This document shows positions 45,633 through 56,210 of a stretch of 64,000 nucleotides of DNA, in pieces. A program made the position numbers and the translations under genes. A model generated the notes under the pieces. The model was not told where the DNA came from. It did no database searches and worked only from the letters and a program-made list of their open reading frames with translations. Each line of letters opens with the position of its first letter. The first letter of the stretch is position 1. The DNA is taken from the NCBI GenBank assembly GCA_018857735.1, contig JABMCL010002225.1, forward strand, positions 1,018,501 to 1,082,500, written 5' to 3'. The stretch comes from Alviniconcha marisindica. Lineage: Eukaryota > Mollusca > Gastropoda > Provannidae.

Positions 45633-45975
45633 GATGTGTTCCTGGTGCCTGTGACAGAAAAATAATTGTTTCTGCTGCCATTGACTGAAATTGTGTTTCT
45701 GTTACCTCTGACTAAGATTAGCTATGTTCCTAGTACTTCTGACTAAAACTTTAAAACCATGTTGCTGGTGCTTGTGACTAAATGTAAACTATGTTCCTGG
45801 TGCCTATGAATAGAAGTTAACCATGTTCCTGTTACCTGTTATGAAAATTAGCTATGTTCCTGGTGACTGTGGCTAAATATTAACCATGTTCCTGGTGCCA
45901 GTGACTAAATGTTGACTGTGTTCCTGGTGCCTGTGAATGAAAGTTAGCTGTATTCCTGTTAACTACATGTTGATG
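45633..45975 (+). repeat. ~32-bp minisatellite related to the exon F acceptor region
   Basis: About ten units of 'tgttcctggtgcctgtgact' plus 'aaatgttaacta'. One further unit (46804-46858) abuts the exon F acceptor, separated from the array only by a LINE and a SINE insertion. Confidence 0.85.
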
Positions 45976-45976
45976 A

Positions 45977-46325
45977 TGATGATTCAAGATTCAAGATTAC
46001 TTTATTATCCCATCAGAGAAATTAAAACGTGGCTGAACATTAACCACATCACAGTACACAATAATACATATTGTATATTTTAAAACTCCAAGAACAATTA
46101 TTGAAAATACAAAAGTTACACCATAAACAAACTAGTAATTTACGTAATTTACACACACACACACACTGCTCTGACATTGAACGGATTTAGCTGTTCAGAA
46201 ATGCTATTGACTGTATTGATTTAGGTACACGAAATCATCTACCAGATGGAAGAAGCTCATAATGTTTAGCAAGGACATGGCTGTTGTCATATACAATCAC
46301 CCTAGCCTTCCGTACCACACGATGA
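45977..46325 (-). mobile_element. LINE 3' UTR fragment (family of 6343-6985)
   Basis: gattcaagattcaagattac start and about 340 bp nearly identical to 6343-6690, including the atcatctaccagatggaaga block. 5'-truncated. Confidence 0.9.
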
Positions 46326-46339
46326 TATTGCTTTTAAAT

Positions 46340-46804
46340 AGTGCTGTGCTCCACTCTCCAGCAGACTTGCTGTGCTTTTGTCGCATGTGATTCTAAATGA
46401 GTGTTGCTTCTTCTTTTTTCATGGCGCATTTTGAATATCCACCGAAGGTGCGTACTTACAGCACTGTTTGGTTGTTACATGGATGGTGCCATATGAAACT
46501 GCTGCCATCTCAGCATGTTCTGTGTACACCATACAACCATGCACCATATCATGTCACTTCATGCAAAGCCATGTAGGTAGGGTGCATGTTTAGCTGTAAC
46601 CTGCCACCTGCACTTCTGGCAGAATGACCAGGATCTTTTATGTGCTATTGTGGTAACACGGGAGTGGAACAGATACCAGAATAAGAGTCAGCACAGAAAG
46701 TTGACCCATGAGAAGAAATTTTCTTGCTGCTCCTGCAGGGACTTGTACACGTAAACTTTCAGTCATGAGTTTGGCACTAACCACTGAGTTATCCCCGCTC
46801 TCCA
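46340..46804 (-). mobile_element. tRNA-derived SINE 56 bp upstream of exon F
   Basis: The minus-strand head ggagagcggggataactcag, tggttagtgcc, is a tRNA-like A-box region; the B-box is decayed. The body matches 9169-9960. It ends close to the acceptor of exon F. Confidence 0.8.
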
Positions 46805-46860
46805 TGTTAACTGTGTTACTGGTACATGTGACTAAAACTTAACTATGCTTTCGTGTACAG

Positions 46861-47097
46861 TTGGTGGTGGTGTTCCTGCAGTGGCTCATCTCCTTCCTGG
46901 TGCCAGACATTCCACGTGCAGTCAAGATGCAGATGTTGAGAGAAAAGCACCTGGCCAAGGAGTCTATTTTGGCTGCTGAGGTTGTACGCCGAGACCACCT
47001 TGGTGGGTCTAACACCGAAAACATCACCCTCAACAAGTCCCCCAGTGCTCAGAGACATGGTGCAGGTTCTTTTCCCAGCGGGCAGCCATTATATTGA
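46861..47097 (+). CDS. Anoctamin exon F: TM10 end and C-terminal tail with stop
   Basis: Acceptor tgctttcgtgtacag, phase 0. It encodes LVVVFLQWLISFLVPDIP, completing TM10, then a basic amphipathic tail (MLREKHLAKES, then AAEVVRR) and a Ser/Asn-rich end before TGA at 47095-47097. The L-V-P-D-I-P motif and R-E-K/Y-x-L-A-K tail are anoctamin features, with the closest likeness to ANO7 by eye. If unspliced, this is the terminal exon. Two phase-1 donors (after 47059 and after 47065) could instead splice it to a small exon at 60381. No polyadenylation signal is obvious in the first 200 bases downstream. Confidence 0.92.
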   Translation: MVVVFLQWLISFLVPDIPRAVKMQMLREKHLAKESILAAEVVRRDHLGGSNTENITLNKSPSAQRHGAGSFPSGQPLY

Positions 47098-47331
47098 CCA
47101 TTGAGTTGGTTGAGCTATGCATGGTGGCTTACAATTTGGAAAACACACTGTTGTGGCTTTGAGATCACTTTTTTATATGTGTGTGCATGTTGTCATTTTT
47201 ATTTTTCTCCGTTTACCAGGTACTAAATCACACATTTTCAGACTCTAAAGACTGAAACCTACATGTGCACCTCAGACATAAGTTGAGAACCCCATGATTA
47301 ATTGCATTATTTTACTTAAGACACCTCTCTA

Positions 47332-47881
47332 TTTGGCAGTTCAGCAAAGCTGGTTTGCAAGAGTGAATAACGCCCTTTGTAATCTTTCGTGTAAGATGTC
47401 GCAAAAGATTGCACCTGCCACTTCTGGGTGATTTCTGAATAGGCATTGCTTCATGCAGTGTATAACAATGGAAGTTGAATCTAGAATTGTGAAGTAGTAC
47501 AGATGCTAATACTGCTGTGTTTGCAAGAATTACAGGGAAAAGGTGATGGCGGTTGGGGGGGAAAGTGTCTTTGCATCATTTTTCAGCTGACCAAAAGATC
47601 ATGAGCAGGTGGAGAAAAAAAAAAGTGTTTTGCTTGTACCCAGACACAGCCTTCAAAAACACCTTCAAAGTTGCACTGTAATCCTTGCCCAAATACAGTT
47701 GTACTGGTTGACTGGGTGTAAAACACCAAGTTACTTGCTTGCTGCACTGTAAACTTAACAAATTCACTGTCACCACCTTCTATCATGAAGAAAATACACA
47801 CCAGAAGAAAAAACAAGCAAGGGGCTTATACGATGCCAGGTAAAAGTCAAGGGAGTTAACAACCCCGCATGAACCGCCCAA
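47332..47881 (-). mobile_element. TA-flanked MITE-like element, copy 3, full length
   Basis: Ends TTTGGCAGTTCAGC (left) and the complement TTGGGCGGTTCATG (right), flanked by TA (47330-47331, 47882-47883). Internal blocks match 10437-10950 in complement. A short SINE tail (47697-47740, 'gttgactgggtgtaaaacac') is inserted in it. It lies 235 bp downstream of the exon F stop codon, so it may be in the 3' UTR. Confidence 0.85.
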
Positions 47882-47883
47882 TA

Positions 47884-48993
47884 GAGCTAGGTTTTGTCTG
47901 TTACACAACAATACCTCGTTTCTCATTATAAAAAAATCTGTCTGTTAATGTAAGTAGTAGGGCATAAATTGCACTAGCAGTCTTCAGTGAACTTCCTGCT
48001 CTATGGTGCTTGAGACTTGTTTAGAGATGAAGTGACTGCAATATTATTGTTATAGATTATCAATCAGTGTTTGAAAATGATACTTTTGTGTTATGATGGT
48101 GTCCTTGTATGTGTCTCTGGAGTTTTTAAGGGAATTTTTTTCACAAGATACCCTTGTTTTTATAAGACGTTTTTACATGCTGCAGCTGTGATTATTGAAA
48201 AGAAGTGTCTATAGCATTGGAAAATCTTCAGTAAAAGTTCTTGTTATTCCAGTGGCACTTTTGTTCTTTATTGTACAACCCTTTGGAGAATCATGTGTCA
48301 GCACTTTCCCTTGCTGGACTGAAAAAGACATTCAAGAGTATCAAGTTATGCCTGGTGTTTGCTACCTTTCAGGAATGTCCATCTCCTCATCTTTGGTGTT
48401 TCAGTGTGCCTATATATAACCATCATGACTGACTGGGTGTTTAAAAACAGTTGTTTATCTACTTAATTTAAAAAATATATTTAAAAAATCCCCAGCTTCT
48501 GTGTTCACCTGATTTAGTAAGTGGTATCTTTACATTTACCACAGATGAACATTATGAGAAATATTGCTCCCAAGACATCACAGTGGAGAAATGGTTTCAG
48601 CCAACCTCTTGTCTGTGGAACTTTTAGTATGTCGAAGACTACAAAATATTGTTTGACAATTGTTTTCAGCATCATACTCTCTATAATACATACCAAATGC
48701 AACAGGTAGACAGTTTGGCTGACAGTCATTCCAAATTGCACTTCTGCATTTCATTTTTGTTATTGATCTATCAGCAAAGATCCATCTGACTGCCATGTTC
48801 ATGACCAAAAAAAAAGAAAGAAAAAAATCCACACATGCCTAGTTTCTGTTGCAGATAAGGTGCCACTATCTGCAAGAGGCAGGGATCAGAGTGAGAGGAT
48901 AAAAGTATTGCCATAGTTCAAAAATTGCAGAAGCTAAATTTTAGAGTCAGCTTTCCATGTTTTGTTTGTTTTTAATTTGCAGTAGCAGTATGT
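47884..48993 (+). other. 3' flank or UTR of the anoctamin gene, nothing recognised
   Basis: A+T-rich. The open frames 48195-48432 and 48521-48832 match nothing I know. Confidence 0.4.
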
Positions 48994-49260
48994 CAAGTTA
49001 AGTCAAAGTAAAAAAACTTTAATCATCCCTCACAGGGCAATTCAACTTAAGTAATATAAGGCTCATTAATTTAAGAACATGTAACGGAACACCAAAACAT
49101 TTGTGTTTACAACAACATAGACAAATTATGCTGCACATTAATCTATAATACAAATATAAAATCACATAAATTATAAATGGATGTGTACTCTTGTCACATC
49201 AGCGCGCGCACACACACACACACGCCAATATTAATTCTACTCAACCAGATACATTCAGCC
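48994..49260 (-). mobile_element. LINE 3' UTR-like fragment
   Basis: aaagtaaaaaaactttaatc, catccctcacagggcaattc, followed by about 150 bp and a CA repeat (49205-49224). This resembles the 'acttTATTgtctctgtgtagagaaat' type of 3' end. Single copy here, so the assignment is tentative. Confidence 0.45.
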
Positions 49261-50280
49261 ATGTAACAGTTATACTTAGGAAGAAATCAGAAGATAAACT
49301 CACAGCAAGTATATTGGAAGGCTGAAACAGCAGAAATTAACAATGTCAGAGACTGAAGGAGACAGATCAAGTAAAACACTTATACAAAAAGTGCAGCAAC
49401 ATCAGCTCATACTTTTGACATGTTTTCTATAGTGCACAGTTGCTTTATGTGTGGATTTTGCAGTAGCATGACTATTTCATTTTAGTTCTGTCAATGACAG
49501 AAAACACTTGCTGCAAAGTTTGTAGAACTTTATAACCATATAATAGTTATTATTTCATATTTGTACATACCAAAAATTTCAAGAACAAATTTCTCATCTC
49601 ATTTGAAAAAAAGAAATGAAAAAAAAACTGCGACACAAGAAGAGATGTTCTCTGTATGTCTTTTATTCATATTGGCATTTGCCTATGTTTTCTGTATATC
49701 GTTTATTCATATTGGGATGTGCCTTACATCAGTGAAAATCTGTTTCTTTGCTGTTTGCATTTTTTAGGACTTGTGTTTTCATCTTTAAGCATGTGCATGT
49801 TGTGGTATTATGTGATTATAAGTTTCGTTTCAGTACAGTACATATTTCAGTATCTCTGGTTTCATTTTGACATTAAGTTAGTGACTAAGTGATTAGTTTA
49901 CTGACTGTTCACTTCTTTCCCATTTCTGATGTTTTATATTGTTTTCAGATAAACAAATGAGGATTAGCTTTCTATATTATGTTGCCTTTAGAAAGACATA
50001 TTCATACTTATATTTCTATACACAATACCTGATGTTGGCTGCTGTTTTATTTAGAAAACAGTTTCTTTCAAATGGATAACACACGATACGTCTAAAACAA
50101 ATTGGTAACATTGTTACTTTGCTTTCAGCATGGCCATACTCCTAGTTTATTTCCCTTGAAATCCTAAAGCTTAAAGAGGATACCCCCCCCCCCCACACAC
50201 ACACACACACACACACTGTCCAAGGGAAAAATGCAGTGTAGGAGTAGATATCTAAAGGTCTCTGCCTATTCAGGGAGTTT

Positions 50281-50311
<31 letters not shown>

Positions 50312-53300
50312 CCCCAAGTGCATGGACCAAGACTAGACTAGTGCTAATTCCGAGCATAAATGAAGCCAATTTTATTACCATGAAATTACAATAATAACTT
50401 GCTACTCACACTGTACATTGACAGCAAAATGGCTGGACTACTCAGACTTCTGCCAAACTGACAGGCCAATTTCAGTGTGAATGTTGAATAAAGAAGCAAA
50501 ATAAGGGACAGTATATAAATTAAGCAGCAGATAAGCAGCAGAAAGAACTATTCACAGGTTTGTGACCAGAAAGTCCAGGACAGAACTGAATGATTGATGC
50601 TGTCTGATGCTTCTGCTTTCTGGTGACAGTTTGACAGAAATGTTCAAAACAAGTTATGAGACAAAGAGCTAATAATGCTGATAGACCATCATGGTTGACT
50701 GGGTGTAAAAAAAAAAAGTTCCTTCCTGCCCCCACTCAACTACAGCTCAGGTTTTACTGTAACTGTGCACATTCTGGTGTAGCTATTGGAAACTAAATTA
50801 ACAAGTCTTTGAATGTCCTTTGAATTTGGATCAGGTAGGGCTATTTTTGATTTGTCACTTTCAGGCAGTCTCTAATCTTGTTTCCAGGGGTTCCAGACCC
50901 TGTAAGTTTTCTGGCTTGTTTATTGCTTGCTGGTCAGTGCCACCTGTTGTGTGTGTGTGAGTGTGTTTGTGTGTGTGTGTGTGTTTCTGATGGCATACAT
51001 GGTAGCATACATTCGACTTGACTGAAAGGGCCTAAAAAGCTGACACTTTTTCACTTTCCATTGTTGTCAACAAACACAGTTTCATTAAGATGAAAACTCC
51101 TACATTTCAATCCATAATCATTAGAAAGTGGGACCAGTCGTTTAATTTTTTTCACATGTATGGTCTAGAAGAAAGGATGAGAAAAGGTTGTTGAAACGAA
51201 AAAGGTTGGAGCTGCATAAATTCAAACCCTGTGCCTCTTAACACACCTAGGAATCCAGTATGCAGGTCACTTTGTCTTACCAAAATAATCTACAATGCGT
51301 AAAGAGAATTTGACTTCTATTCTCTGCTCCCCAAACTACTCTGCATCTGTGCATGGAAAATGCTATATGCATATATACTAACTCCAATCACAGCAACCTT
51401 TGGGTTGCATTTTGTACTCCTGCCCAGTGCATAGGCCTGGCACCATGAACATGCAAGGTTTTGTGTGGAAGATTTTATGCGCCATACATAAATTTTCGTT
51501 CATTCATATGGCCCCAGTATGTTACTTTGCTCATATCCTCATACCCCACTATATATATTATGTAATTATTGTGGTGATAGAAATGATAGTGAGGTTCATA
51601 TAAACACAAACAATATTTTTGGAGGTTGTTGCCTTCAGTACCCCATAAACACAATTAAAAGTATTTTTGCCTTGTACATAGGACATTTGCACTTGTAAAA
51701 AAGACAAAATGCTCAATGCACATCTATCTCTAACTTGCTGTGTGCTCAAAATGTTGCCAGTGCCTTTTTACCTGTGTCAATATGCATCTAATCTGTAGAA
51801 TGCTTTAAGTTCATGGGAGTCAGCTACAGAGGCTAAATCATTATTTGTTTCTTGAGCAGCAAACAACCAACCAGTCTTCCAGTGACAAATCAGGTGTCCA
51901 CCTAGTACTAATGAGCTGCGAGTCTATACACTCAGGCTTATGCCCTTTTTTCAGATGTTACTTGCCCAATCTGGTAAAATTCCAACTTAGTTATTGTATT
52001 ACTCAATAAACTAGAAACAAATATGCTGGTATTCATTTTTTTATGAATTGGTCTTTATTTTTATATGAAGTAACAGAATGGAACAGTGTAAGCCAATAAT
52101 TTGTCTTTTTTCAGGCCAGGTTTGCTTGTGTGTTTCCTTGGAAAAGTTGTGAATTTGTTACAGTTATGAAATTAGTAAAGTGGTTAGTGTTTTCATCTGT
52201 TTTCATCTGTAAATGAGCTAGAAAACTTGGCACTATTGTGTGTCTCACACCCTGTCTCAGGCTTTAATTATTCCATTGCTGCTGGATTATTATTATTTTG
52301 TACCGCCTTCTACAGTGAATAGCAGCTGGAAAGACTTTATAATTTAGTGCACTTTTTCCCCCAAACAATAGTTTTCTACTTCACTTTTTGCAGCCAAGAC
52401 AGTAAAATGACTTTTTACAAATAACTATTGAAATTATTACTCCTGTGCATACGTTTTTGTTTTGTTTTTAATTGGGATTTTTTTGCCAAGGTCTTGGAAA
52501 GTTTGGGAATTTTATAATCATTATGAACAGATAATCTGCAAAAGGAATGCTGAATAATGGATGATAAGAGGACAATACAAAATTTATTTAACTTTAAACC
52601 ACTCCTAGATATGGTTCAAATTGGTGTCTCATAAAAGTGTTGAAATTGTGTATGTAACTGGACAGTAGTTGGTCTGGAAAAATGATCTTGAACTTGAAAG
52701 TTTGAATCTGGGAAAAGTTTGGGAATTTTGAAGTAAAAATACTGTATGAACCCCAACATCAACTGTGTGCCCTGGGATCATTTTTTTCTTCTACTCCCCA
52801 CCTTGTGACCAGTTCATTCACTAAATTTGTTAAAGAGTGGATGGATGTTGACTCATTTATTTCTGATGGTTGGTCAGTATTTGCAGGCAAACAAACTGAA
52901 TAATTATCTTGCATACAGCCAAACCCCCACCCCCATTGTCCAAAAATAGGAAGCAAATTCATCTAATCTGATCAGAAAGAAAGACCTGATGAAATTTTAC
53001 AGTATAATGAAGCATCCATGTTGGTTAAAGGAATGCATTTGTAAGAATGCCCTATCTGTTAACTACATACTACCTGAGTGTTTGATTGCCTCAGAATTAT
53101 TTCAAAAAAATGGGTATGACTTTAACGCTTGTAACATTGTAGCTATATATTGTGTATAATACTGATGTTATAACTTCTATTGTTAAATTGATTGTTCATA
53201 GTCCAGTGGGTAAGTTAGTATAACTTACTAATCTATAGTACTGTTGTTTTGTTGGTCTAAGGTCCAAAGTCATAACCTTGCAGACATAAAACGTTGATTA

Positions 53301-54930
53301 GTTAAAGGTTACCCCCAAAACTGCACCGATCCTATAAAACACTAAAGGAAGCTTGGAGTTGTGAAATTGGCAAGGCACCCTGAAACTTCTCCACTCTATT
53401 TGTTTTCTACAGCAATTGAAGTCTTCAGCTTCACTTTCAAAAATGACTACGTCTGCTGTGAATAAATGTCACAGTCTTCACAGCAGAGAACTATAAATTT
53501 TCTCTAATGGATTTGGCCTGTAATTATGTGGCCATGCATGGTGCAGCTGCATTAGTGATTCAAGACCTTAAGGAGAAGGGACTGGAGAGTAAAGATTTTA
53601 ATACAAGAATTGTCAGTCTTCCTAGATTTGAATACAAAAAATCAGTCTTTCTGATCGACAGTCATTGATTAGTTCAGAACAAAATTTACCCCAAACAAAC
53701 AATCCTTTACAAGTCTAGCATGAACCTTGAGGTATTTGTTATTAATAACAGATATTTTGTTACCTGTCATTGTTAATCATTACCTTCTTGTAATATAAAA
53801 TTCTTGTACGGAGAAAAACAACAACTGAATGACTGTTAGAATAATTTTAATGGCAGAACAAAAAAGAACTGAACTGCAAAACTCTACTCACAATGACAGT
53901 GACCTAGCTGTACACTGGTTTTGACAAATATTCTGCAGACAAAAGGGGAGAGAAAAAACAAGTGCAACTTTCATAGAAGACAGGAAGAAGTAGTTGAGGA
54001 CTTGTTATTTTGTTGTTGTTTTTTTATGAAAGAAGACAGTATTTGTTGAAACTGGTACACATCATCATGTCCACTGTGTCATCATTGTTGGTGAATAGAG
54101 TTTCTCAGTTCTTTTCCAAGGTAATCATTTCATGACTTTGAAACCTGTATGTCTGGAATGTGAATATGTGCATATTATTGTCAAGTCTTACTTTGACAAG
54201 TTGGTATTTTCTTACTTTCTTCTTACAATTATTAATTTGTCGAGTTACACAATCAGACACAATCCCTTTTGTCCATGAGGCTGATGGACAATGAGCATAC
54301 TGTTGGTATCCTCATCAACATGGTTTTAACAGAAATCCAAATCTGTCCAATTGCTTTTGCATTTTTCCATTTTCATTGACTTTACTGTCAAACATTATGC
54401 AGGCGTGCAATCATATATGCCAGAACCAGGTTAGTTTTAATAGTATTGATGGTATGTTTTTTCTGTTATGTGTGTGTGTGTTTTAAGTGTATAATTATAC
54501 CCACTGTTATAACATTAGGAGCTGTCATGAAATTGGGGAAGAGGGGAGGTATACTGGAATCACTATGCTTTTGTCTGCCCATGTGTCCAGGCTTTGAAAT
54601 TTTCGCAAATATTCTTCTTGCAAGTGTGTGTAGCCATTTTGCCATGCAAAAACTCACACTAAAGGTTGTAAACAAAAACTAATGTACATGTGGCAAAGCT
54701 GTTAAAGTTATCAAAGCTGTGGCAAAGTGATCCATGCAAAATGCAGTTCTGATGACAAAAAACCTGAACACAAAGGTACAAGCAAAGGACCTGCTGTCAA
54801 AATATTTTAGAGCAACTTACAAACAAGTTGTAAGTACACAGCTGTGACAATGTCAAAAAATTGCGAAGTGTTAAAAAAACCTGTCACAACATAACCAGGG
54901 TAGATTCAGATCTTGGCACATTTTGTTTTC
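49261..54930 (+). other. 5.7 kb with few features
   Basis: Holds the C- and CA-runs at 50182-50316, a small SINE-tail piece at 50690-50715 (ggttgactgggtgtaaaa), a TG repeat at 50947-50986 and otherwise A+T-rich sequence. It is the least repeat-dense part of the window and I find no exon or ORF with a known domain. Confidence 0.5.
50182..50316. repeat. C-run joined to (CA)n, then a 28-C run
   Basis: ccccccccccc then (AC)n at 50182-50217. 50281-50308 is C only, then TC and five more C. Cytosine/guanine tracts next to CA/TG repeats recur in the window. Confidence 0.9.
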
Positions 54931-54934
54931 TGTA

Positions 54935-55110
54935 GAGTTCAGTTCAAGATGGTATCTGTGTGCTCAAAAAAGCTGATAATTATGCACTCCACCTTGTTTC
55001 TCAAAAGTTTCCCCATTGTCTTTGAAACAGTTCCAGTGTTCATCTGATTGACGATGGCCATCACTCATCCTTTCAAGGAAAATCATCTGGACCATACTAA
55101 CACCACTTGG
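54935..55110 (-). mobile_element. LINE 3' UTR fragment shared with 16755-16900
   Basis: agttcagttcaag, then gtctttgaaacagttccagt and gttcatctgattgacgatgg match the region next to the RNase H remnant. Confidence 0.75.
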
Positions 55111-55446
55111 GATGAACAATTTTTGTCATCCATTTGACTGTTGTTGCTACTATTCACTTACCAACATTTTGTGTAGCTGACATTCTCATCCTACTAAGTC
55201 CTTATCAGCAGGTCAGCTGCAAAGCAATGCCTGAGTGCACTTGCCACATGTTCTATCAGGCTTTTGCAAAGGTTGTTGCTTATATTTGTGCAGTTTCATT
55301 TTTCTTTACTTGTTTTGGATGCTGTGATTCATGATTAGGCAGCATTATTCATGGGCACTGGCATACTGGTGGCAAGTGTGTGATTGAACTGCACTCTATA
55401 CAATACCATAGAAGAGGCCTCAAGATTGTACTACATGATTGGGGAG

Positions 55447-55623
55447 AGGGGGGGGGGGGGGTGATGCTGCATCATTGTAAATAAGTTGTCTTAAAAAAAT
55501 ATGCATGGCATGTGGCATAGCCTACTACACTGGCACTGTTTCTAGAACATGGATATAAATATATATATAGTCCAAAATATCAAACACACACTGGTGCACA
55601 AAAACACACACTGGTGCACAAAA

Positions 55624-55695
<72 letters not shown>

Positions 55696-55760
55696 ACATG
55701 CATGCACACACTCACAGTGGCACACAATCATACTTGTGCAAACGTGCAAACACACACACA
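55447..55760. repeat. G-run and long (CA)n microsatellite
   Basis: 14 G near 55448-55461. (CA)n of about 35 units at 55624-55693, flanked by two copies of aacacacactggtgcacaaa. Confidence 0.95.
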
Positions 55761-55799
55761 CACACATACTTGCAAGATGGACAATTTTGAGGGGGAACA

Positions 55800-56210
55800 A
55801 TTGTCACTTTGCCTGCAGCCTCCATTCTTGTAAGTGTGTAATGTTTGTCGTTCCTATCAGGGGATCATTAGGGCACAACTCCATCATAGGAAAGAAAATG
55901 CCCCAAAATTGTGTCTTCGTTTATTTTTGAAGGTCATCTATTTCTCTCTATCTCCTATTTTCTCTTTTCCTTTCATGCATGAATGTTCTTTTAATTTTTA
56001 TGTTTATTTTCTTCTCTGCTGTATGTTTTACCTACATACTTCTTCTACATAGTTCTGTTGCTCTTTCTGTGTGCTTTTTCTGCTAGTGGCTCTCTTCTTT
56101 TTTCAAAAAATGTTCATGAGTACTTTTTAGGGCCAACACAGTCCAGGACCCATATAGTTTATGATTTCTAGCCTTGGCCTGCATTCACTTACCAGGTACC
56201 CTCATAGTAA
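55800..56210 (+). other. Unassigned sequence
   Basis: Nothing recognised before element X copy 3. Confidence 0.4.

Larger units (their letters stand above)
7718..47097 (+). other. Anoctamin (TMEM16) gene, 3' half, six exons (ANO7-like)
   Basis: Six exons in one order and strand join without phase conflict (junction phases 1, 1, 0, 2, 0) into about 285 residues running from the TM6-TM7 linker through TM7-TM10 to the C-terminal tail. Anoctamins are dimeric ten-helix membrane proteins acting as calcium-activated chloride channels or lipid scramblases. Two of the three calcium-binding helices are covered and keep their acidic residues: E-Y-L-E across the end of exon A and E-I-R-L-D in exon B. 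The third (TM6) lies upstream of the window. The extracellular TM9-TM10 loop has two N-glycosylation sequons (NNT, NVT). The tail (LVPDIP, then a LAKES segment and AAEV) resembles ANO7 more than ANO1 or ANO4 in my recollection, so the paralogue assignment is tentative while the family is firm. Introns are about 3.5, 4.7, 10.5, 5.0 and 14.7 kb and are packed with transposons. Confidence 0.93.

Noticed and set aside
50142..50381. Minus-strand Gly/Val-Cys frame
   Set aside because: Read through C-runs and CA repeats.
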